NCBI RefSeq assembly: GCF_000427295.1
Contig: NZ_ATNM01000110.1
Coordinates: 162,950-226,949, forward strand
From: Cyclobacterium qasimii M12-11B
GTDB lineage: Bacteria > Bacteroidota > Bacteroidia > Cytophagales > Cyclobacteriaceae
Direction: 5' to 3'
Length of the DNA stretch: 64,000 bases
Below the pieces are notes generated by a model. The model was not told the DNA's origin. It searched no databases and worked only from the letters and a program-made list of their open reading frames with translations. Both the position numbers and the translations under genes were made by a program. Shown piece after piece: positions 58,440-64,000 of this stretch. Numbering within the stretch: position 1 is the first letter of the stretch; every line of letters begins with the position of its first letter.

Positions 58440-59435
58440 TCAGGAATTAAAGCGCTCCATGATTTTTTTCCAGTCGGTGAAGATGATGCCTTCTTCTTCG
58501 AAGAACTGCTTCAAGTCCGGATCAGCAAACATTTCCGCTTCCCAAATCCTTTGTTGCCAGGAGCCGGTGATGGTTTTCAACTGTTCGGTATCTGCGGAAG
58601 GGTGGAAAATAATTTCTGTTAATCCCGGTTTCAATGACCTGATCAAATTTTTAAAGGCTTCCTTTTTTTCTTCATAGGTATCTGCCTTGGGAGCACTGGT
58701 AAAAAAGTCCAGTTTAGGCAAGGTGTAGGTAGCCATAAAATCAACCACCTCATCGGTAATGGGATAACCTCCTTGTCTAAAAATCTCCACCACTTCAGGA
58801 TTTGAAAGGTCTATGGCATTGGCTGGAATGCCATATTCCATGGCCATTTTTAGGTAAACAATGGCATATTTAGGATCTCCATACAAGGTTCCCATATGGG
58901 TATCTATATGGTCGGGACGGTAACCCAAGGCAAGTGATTTTTCAATCTGCGCCCTTACTTCAGTGGCCACTTCCTCCGCAGAGGCATGGGCAACCACTTC
59001 TTCTACAGAGCGCCATAACATCCCTTCCTCGTCAATAAGTCCAGGTACTTCGGCTGCGGGCGCCACAGAAGGCCAACGCCAGGTTTTCCATTCACTGGTT
59101 AAGGCCAGGTGCAAGCCAAGGTCTATTTCCGGATGCTCAATGGCCCAGGCAATGATTTCTTCAAAATTAGGGCAAGGGGGCATGGCCGCGGCAGACTGTA
59201 TATCACCGGCCATCAGCATTTCTATGGCAGCAGTATTGGCTTCAGGGCTCATGCCAATGTCATCGGCATGCAGCATAATTACTTTCTTCCCTTCAGGATA
59301 ACCCAGTCTTTCGGCCCAATTGGCTGGGGTTTTGGTTTCGGTTTCTTGTACTTCAGCAGAAGTACTTTTTTGCCCACAGGAACTTATGATTAATAGCGAT
59401 GCCAGAAAAAGGCTATAAAATATCTTGATTTGCAT
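58440..59435 (-). CDS. YdjC/ChbG-family deacetylase lipoprotein
   Basis: 331 residues with lipobox ISSC. HADDIGMS holds the two Asp, HLALTSEW the first His, and HIDTHMG the second metal His. ChbG deacetylates N-acetylated oligosaccharides such as chitobiose; HpnK acts on hopanoids. Here secretion suggests a sugar substrate outside the cytoplasm. It precedes the propeller lipoprotein on the same strand by 235 bp, and both are richer in G+C than the flanking genes. Confidence 0.88.
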   Translation of the reverse strand: MQIKIFYSLFLASLLIISSCGQKSTSAEVQETETKTPANWAERLGYPEGKKVIMLHADDIGMSPEANTAAIEMLMAGDIQSAAAMPPCPNFEEIIAWAIEHPEIDLGLHLALTSEWKTWRWPSVAPAAEVPGLIDEEGMLWRSVEEVVAHASAEEVATEVRAQIEKSLALGYRPDHIDTHMGTLYGDPKYAIVYLKMAMEYGIPANAIDLSNPEVVEIFRQGGYPITDEVVDFMATYTLPKLDFFTSAPKADTYEEKKEAFKNLIRSLKPGLTEIIFHPSADTEQLKTITGSWQQRIWEAEMFADPDLKQFFEEEGIIFTDWKKIMERFNS

Positions 59436-59629
59436 GACTTTTTCTTTTACTACTCAAAAAGAGGTGTTTATGACTAGTTGGGGGAGCTGGAATTTGGGGG
59501 ATTATTGGAGATAGGCGTAATTATAAAAACTTTTTAGTAGATCAGCCATTAGCATTCCCATGAAATCTATCCTGCATTATAACTCAACCCACTTAAACTA
59601 CTAGTCCGCATAGTAAATGACGCTATTTT

Positions 59630-60331
59630 CTAATTTAACAAGTCAGTTCCTTGTTCTACCATGAATTTAACTCCTTGTTTTATTGCTTGCTTTCTAGTTT
59701 CAGATACAAATTCTTTTAGGAATTTGGTTCCTTGTTTTGTCAATTTTGCCCAAATCTTTGATAGACTTCTAATAATCCATGCTTTAGGCTTAGAAGTTAA
59801 ATTTTCCCTCAAATTAATGACATCCTTTTTAATCTCCTGTATTTCAACTATGTTATTATCTGTCGCAAAATTTTCAATAGAGTTCTCCACATCCTCCAAA
59901 TACTTATCAAGTAGAACTATCTGCGTTGGTTTAAGAGGTTTAATATCTGCATCCTCTTCTATTATCTCAAACTCTGAATAATAATCATCTTCAAAAGATT
60001 TTAAAATTGGGTCATCATAAAAAGAATTTATTTCTCCATAATCTTTCAGTAAATTAACCCAAGAATAGAAAACAGAGTCTAATTTATTAATTTCAATCCA
60101 AGTCCTACTATTATTTGTTGTTGATTTGTTACGCGGTTTTAGGTCAATTAATAATTTTAGTTCTTTTTCAATTTTAAATTCTTCTACATTAAAATAAAAA
60201 TCTGATTCTAAGTCATTATCAATGATTTTTAACAGAAAATTTTTAGAAGGCAAAATATTAAATTGATCCCCTTCAAGATTAACATATTTCTCTAAGGTCT
60301 CTAAAACGACAAAAGGTATTTTTTTCTTCAT
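59630..60331 (-). CDS. Hypothetical protein, acidic, unknown family
   Basis: 233 residues from the ATG at 60331 (MKKKIPFVVLETLEKYV); the frame extends 14 codons further up without support. The middle is acidic (FEDDYYSEFEIIEEDADIKP), the last third helical (SIENFATDNNIVEIQEIKKDV), and the C-terminus basic and amphipathic (FLKEFVSETRKQAIKQGVKF). No domain recognised. DNA is very AT-rich. It follows the YaaC-like gene by 89 bp on the same strand and may be its partner. Confidence 0.6.
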   Translation of the reverse strand: MKKKIPFVVLETLEKYVNLEGDQFNILPSKNFLLKIIDNDLESDFYFNVEEFKIEKELKLLIDLKPRNKSTTNNSRTWIEINKLDSVFYSWVNLLKDYGEINSFYDDPILKSFEDDYYSEFEIIEEDADIKPLKPTQIVLLDKYLEDVENSIENFATDNNIVEIQEIKKDVINLRENLTSKPKAWIIRSLSKIWAKLTKQGTKFLKEFVSETRKQAIKQGVKFMVEQGTDLLN

Positions 60332-60420
60332 ATTGCTTTTTCCTAAAATACGACAACAATTTAATATAGGCAATCGCCACCTGATGACTACAATTGGTTA
60401 TAGATTTTGCTAGCCTCTTT

Positions 60421-61527
60421 CTATTCTATTTTCGCCATTGGAATAGCACAAATTTGTTTCGTTATATGACTTACAATTAAATAGAAAAACTGACTTGGAA
60501 CGGATGTTATAGCTTCATTGATAATCGATTGGTACTTCCCTTTAAGTACAGTTTCGTTTAGAGTAGGCCTATATCTAGCCACTGTACCTAAATAATAAGC
60601 AAATGCAAGCACAGAAGACAATCTATGCAGTCTATTTGATTCCAAATCTATATAAAACCTGTAACCACTCCGCGTTAGCATAGGAACTATATTTAATTCA
60701 TTCAAGTCATTAATTAACTTGGGATAGCACATTTTCCAACTTTTCTCGGAGTTCCTTGTATATCCAACATGTAATATAGATTTAAAATAGTTTCTATATG
60801 GATCATTTTCAATTTCAATTGAAGTTATCTTTTCCTTAAACACACCTTTTTTAAATTTTTCTACGTTCATTTGTTTGCAGAATTTCTTTTCAAAACTGAT
60901 TGTATAAAAAAGTTTTTTTCGCGCCCTATTTGTTCGTATTTTAATCTCAACTGGTAAAAATTTTCTTTTACTTTTTGGGAATAAGTTTAATGCATAACCA
61001 ATTTCATGAACTTCAGGTAAGTTTCTTAATAAATCAATGAAATCTATATTAATTCCATCTTCATTTTTCACTTCTCGACCTATTACTTTGGAAAATTCAT
61101 GAAAAATAGAAATTCCTCCTCCGTTAGGGTTTGCTAATTTCAATTGCAGCTTTGAATCAGAAGGAAGAGACAAACCATGATGTTCCATCCTAGTTTCTAA
61201 ATCATACCCTCTCAAAATTAAAAATACCTTTATGAGGTTTATAAAAGAGTAATATAACAATGTGCCTTTAGAAGGCATTTTAGCAAGTTTTGATGAGCTA
61301 TAAAAGTCTTTTGATAATTGTGTGAAATATTGGGCTTTTTTTAAATTATCTCTACTTCTACCAGAGTCTCTTTGTATTGCAGTCAATTTGTTGTCAATCC
61401 ACGCCTCTAAATAACTTAAAGGTTCAGAAGTTAAAATGAAAGGTGCCCCTGCTTCATTTTCAAATGGGAAGTATTTTACAGATTTATATTCCCTTAAGAC
61501 TTGTTCTCCTAAATCTTCTAACCTCAT
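60421..61527 (-). CDS. YaaC-like protein
   Basis: 368 residues, soluble. KKAQYFTQLSKDFYSSSKLA, then KGTLLYYSFINLIKVFLILRG and EHHGLS, are the features I recall of the YaaC family (Pfam PF14175; B. subtilis YaaC), function unknown. The C-terminal FYLIVSHITKQICAIP is also typical of these helical proteins. The gene is AT-rich and sits in the accessory island; with the gene at 59,630 it might be a cargo pair. That is inference. Confidence 0.65.
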   Translation of the reverse strand: MRLEDLGEQVLREYKSVKYFPFENEAGAPFILTSEPLSYLEAWIDNKLTAIQRDSGRSRDNLKKAQYFTQLSKDFYSSSKLAKMPSKGTLLYYSFINLIKVFLILRGYDLETRMEHHGLSLPSDSKLQLKLANPNGGGISIFHEFSKVIGREVKNEDGINIDFIDLLRNLPEVHEIGYALNLFPKSKRKFLPVEIKIRTNRARKKLFYTISFEKKFCKQMNVEKFKKGVFKEKITSIEIENDPYRNYFKSILHVGYTRNSEKSWKMCYPKLINDLNELNIVPMLTRSGYRFYIDLESNRLHRLSSVLAFAYYLGTVARYRPTLNETVLKGKYQSIINEAITSVPSQFFYLIVSHITKQICAIPMAKIE

Positions 61528-62584
61528 CGTATTATTTTTAATTGATTAGAACATACTGATAAAATGTAACCCACACTTCATTCGTATCTCACCTACAAAA
61601 CTAATTAAGTATTTCCAACTTTAAAAGAATACAAGATAAAATATTAGCCTTTTATTTTGCAATTATCAATATTTACCAAATTTACTACCTTATATTAGGT
61701 AGTAAACAGCCTTAAAGTATAGAAAGATTTCATATACTATCTATTTCAACTGCAAACACTTTCGTAAACCAAAAACGAACTCTACAGTTCCATAATTAAT
61801 CCTTAAGTATATTTTATATAATAAAATTTGTATTTTAAAACATTAAAAAGTATTTTCATTGTATTCATTTATGTATAATTTAAAAACTTATATGTCATGA
61901 GCACAATGAACTGAACAAGCCGGAAGAAGACCTAAAGGAAAAGAAACCTGGAATATACAATAGACCTTCTATTACGTGAAGAAATCACTTAAAGATCAGT
62001 CTCTTCTTAAGAAACAGGAGGTGAAATTTTAAAAGTTGCTTAAATCACCCAATAGTTATTGAAGGGTGCGGTTGAAATCTTTCAGACTGCACCCTATTTT
62101 TTTTACTCAAAAATTGCGGAAAATGTACCAATTGACATAAAAACCCAAGTCGTTACCCATTTTGAATCAGTATTTTCATTCATTGTCCCGTATCAGCCAT
62201 TTATCCATGTCTGTTTATAGTCAAAATGATCATGTCGAGGTGGAAAATAAAATGTTTAACCTTCAAGGATCCATAAAAAGTATTCAAGCTTGTAAGTTTT
62301 CGGTGCCCCGAAACAGTTCCCTGTCAGTAATTTGGTGTAAATAAGGCCACAGGGGGAGTTTTGAAGTGCCCCTGTGGTGTTTGGGAGTATCTGTTTGGGG
62401 ATATTAAGTCGGGCCTAATTTCTTATCTATAGTGGGTCTTAATGAAACCTTGTGGTTTTTATTTTCGGATGGTTTTTTTAGTGAGTTGGGATTGGTTGAT
62501 GGGGATTTAGGCAAATATGGGAGACTTTAGTGTTTTGGCTATAAATAAATAGATAAAGCCCTCTCGCGATAAATCAACCGAGAA
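61528..62584. other. Long intergenic region with an orphan terminator and hairpin
   Basis: More than 1 kb without a convincing gene. A short decayed frame near 61,905-62,030 (NKPEEDLKEKKPGIYNRPS in one frame, YVKKSLKDQSLLKKQEVKF in another) precedes a strong terminator at 62,063. A 60-codon frame at 62,162-62,344 has no family features. A perfect hairpin CCACAGGGG/CCCCTGTGG lies at 62,347-62,377. Confidence 0.45.
62063..62104 (+). terminator. Orphan rho-independent terminator
   Basis: AGGGTGC pairs with GCACCCT, extended by GGT/ACT and GAAA/TTTC pairs, followed by eight T. No intact gene precedes it on the + strand. Confidence 0.8.
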
Positions 62585-62755
62585 GATTTTGTCAGCATTG
62601 TTGCGAAAAAAAAGCAACAATACCGCCAAAATCAATGGGTGTATATTTCACTAATCCTGTGGCTGAAGCCACCGGCTATAATCATTTCACCCCTATCGGG
62701 GTTTCGGATTTCGTAAAGGTTATTTATTACCTTAAATAGAGAATGGGTACGTCCT
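62585..62755 (+). repeat. Hairpin-module repeat, copy 16 (beta type)
   Basis: Core 62585-62633, CCTGTGGC/GCCACCGG (one mismatch) and CCCC TATC GGGG. 171 bp. Confidence 0.88.
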
Positions 62756-62880
62756 GATTTTGTCAGCATTGTTGTGAAAAAAAGCAACAATACCCCTAAA
62801 ATCAATTGACGTTTTATTCACTCAACCAGTAGCTGAGGCCATCGGATTCAAAAATATCAGCCCTAGTGGGGTTTTGTCTT
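62756..62880 (+). repeat. Hairpin-module repeat, copy 17 (beta type, decayed)
   Basis: Core 62756-62803 with changes in the right arm (CCCCT for CCGCC), then CCAGTAGC/GCCATCGG with two mismatches and a weak third hairpin. The most degenerate copy in the window. Confidence 0.8.
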
Positions 62881-63057
62881 TTTTTAAAAAGTTGAATATC
62901 CGTCTTTGAGAATTAAATAGCGGGACACTTAGGCTAACAGTTCATGCAAGATATCTGTGACCGTAAAAGGGTTACTTTAAAGGCACCTAAATCTCGGTAA
63001 GATAGCAACTAATTGAATATTGCCCATTATTACCAAGGCCAACTCTTTTCAGTGCTA

Positions 63058-63423
63058 TTACCTGATTTGGTAGTCTTTAATTAATAGGCTTGCAGAAAGA
63101 TTCAAGCGTGTTTCCAGCTTGCGAATCATTTCAACCGTCAGTTTCCTCCGTTTATTAAGAATTTCTGAAACTCGGTTTTTTCCCCCGAATTCATTTACCA
63201 GATCAACCTGCTTGAGTTGCATTTCTTCCATTCTAATTTTAATCGCTTCAATTGGGTCTGGTGCTTCAATCGGATAATATTTATTTTCATATTCATCTAT
63301 CATTAGGCCTAATATATCTGCTTCATCACTTTCAGGAGTCCCAACCTGGGCATCAAAAATCTCCTCAAGTCGATTTAACGCCATGTGGTAATCAACTTCT
63401 GTTTTTATTGGTTTAATATCCAT
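63058..63423 (-). CDS. higA: HigA-type antitoxin (XRE family)
   Basis: 121 residues from the ATG at 63423 (MDIKPIKTEVDYHMALNRLE), the start that matches the family; upstream codons are in the toxin overlap zone. The helix-turn-helix is LKQVDLVNEFGGKNRVSEILNKRRKLT. The N-terminal EADILGLMIDEYENKYYPIE is typical of the long HigA group. It lies 10 bp after higB. Confidence 0.92.
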   Translation of the reverse strand: MDIKPIKTEVDYHMALNRLEEIFDAQVGTPESDEADILGLMIDEYENKYYPIEAPDPIEAIKIRMEEMQLKQVDLVNEFGGKNRVSEILNKRRKLTVEMIRKLETRLNLSASLLIKDYQIR

Positions 63424-63433
63424 GTCATTTTTT

Positions 63434-63730
63434 TTAAATCGTGTCAGCATCAATATTATCGTATTCAGAATGAGTACCTATAAAACGAATAAATGCCCAT
63501 TGCTTTTCAAAATTGAATTTCACAATAAGCCTGTAAGAATTACCTTTAATATTGAAGTCTATTCGGCCATTTTTTAAAATACTGGCATTTGCATAAGTCT
63601 GTTTTACATCATTGGGCGATTTCCAGTTAGCATTCATTGCAGTATCATACCAAGTCTTTAAATATTGTTCTGAGGCAGCATGCTTTTCCCAATATATTCT
63701 CAACGTACTTTTTGCAAATATTCTCTTCAT
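63434..63730 (-). CDS. higB: HigB-family toxin
   Basis: 98 residues from the ATG at 63730; a longer frame upstream runs into the repeat and is not real. MKRIFAKSTLRIYWEKH, then SYRLIVKFNFEKQWAFIRFIGTHSEYDNIDADTI, are diagnostic of HigB mRNA interferases paired with long HigA. A repeat module begins 108 bp upstream. Confidence 0.93.
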   Translation of the reverse strand: MKRIFAKSTLRIYWEKHAASEQYLKTWYDTAMNANWKSPNDVKQTYANASILKNGRIDFNIKGNSYRLIVKFNFEKQWAFIRFIGTHSEYDNIDADTI

Positions 63731-63838
63731 ATTATAGCATTCTATGACAAAAATAATATGAAATTCCCAATTCGGGAACTTTTTAACTGCTTTTTTTAGT
63801 AGGGTTGGCAGTTGGCAGTATATAAATATAATCGAGAA

Positions 63839-64000
63839 GATTTTGTCAGTATTGTTGCAAAAAAGAGCAACAATACCGCCAAAATCAAGATGTGTATAAT
63901 CTTCCCTACCAAGGGCTGACACCCTTGGCTGATATATTACGCTCCGTTGGAGCTTGGGGTAGGTATTTGGACTTAATGTGCGTTTTTGGTAAGGCGTGGA
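63839..64000 (+). repeat. Hairpin-module repeat, copy 18 (alpha type, runs off window)
   Basis: Core 63839-63886, CCAAGGG/CCCTTGG and GCTCC GTT GGAGC, a paired change from GCCCC/GGGGC. The last bases are the alpha spacer, so another module probably follows outside the window. Confidence 0.88.

Noticed and set aside
47192..64000. Repeat clusters as a CRISPR array
   Set aside because: Modules are 165-172 bp, contain several hairpins and have no constant short repeat with unique spacers of equal length; no cas genes are seen.
47192..64000. Modules as integron attC sites
   Set aside because: The layout is suggestive, but the arms lack clear GTTRRRY/RYYYAAC ends, modules occur in tandem without cassettes between them, and no integron integrase is visible.
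47192..64000. Retron or diversity-generating element
   Set aside because: No reverse transcriptase, and repeats differ by scattered and paired changes rather than adenine-specific ones.

Overview
The window looks like a chromosome segment from a Bacteroidota bacterium of the order Cytophagales, probably close to Cyclobacteriaceae. The reasons are AT-rich DNA, promoters of the TAnnTTTG type, signal peptides ending in xAQ, an IPExxxVDY-family gene upstream of pyk and divergent from acpP-fabF-rnc, PorV-like and Omp85 outer-membrane proteins, a tmRNA tag GESNYAMAA, and sulfatase, GH31 and beta-helix carbohydrate genes. No rRNA, tRNA, integrase or transposase is visible. The genus is an inference.

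Positions 1-44,500 are dense core-type genome. From left to right: an edge-truncated DUF3748 gene, a GH31 glycosidase, a small lipoprotein, typA, pfkA, a small membrane protein, miaA, two response-regulator proteins, a PhnP-like hydrolase, an NFACT/Rqc2 protein, pyk with its IPExxxVDY partner, acpP-fabF-rnc, nadE, lgt and yidD, an outer-membrane operon (Omp85, PorV-like, HhH protein), mscL, oligopeptidase B and a DUF4221-like lipoprotein. Next come the complete Anbu (ancestral proteasome-like) operon, a membrane metallophosphoesterase, an RND pump with its adaptor, a SulP transporter, a class A beta-lactamase, an SLC13 transporter and ssrA.

Positions 44,500-64,000, beyond the tmRNA gene, look like an accessory island. 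It carries a beta-helix (GH141-like) protein, a sulfatase, a propeller lipoprotein, a YdjC-type deacetylase, a YaaC-like protein, decayed gene fragments and five toxin-antitoxin loci (mazEF with a broken mazF, two higBA, one RelE-like/XRE pair, one PIN toxin with a 51-aa partner). All five loci lie on the minus strand. Interleaved with them are eight of the nine clusters of a striking dispersed repeat: modules of 165-172 bp, each with two or three hairpins, joined head to tail and always in + orientation. Stems change in a compensatory way between copies while loops stay constant, so the fold itself seems to be maintained. One outlying copy lies at 26,954. This repeat family and its association with toxin-antitoxin loci is the best candidate here for something undescribed.

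Nine otherwise ordinary genes are each broken once by a single-base indel, eight of them at or beside A/T runs. In every case adding or removing one base restores a full-length protein. This points to homopolymer errors in the assembly rather than real pseudogenes, and these genes are annotated as single CDSs. The nonsense codon in mazF and a missing metal-binding Asp in the sulfatase are of a different kind and may be real.
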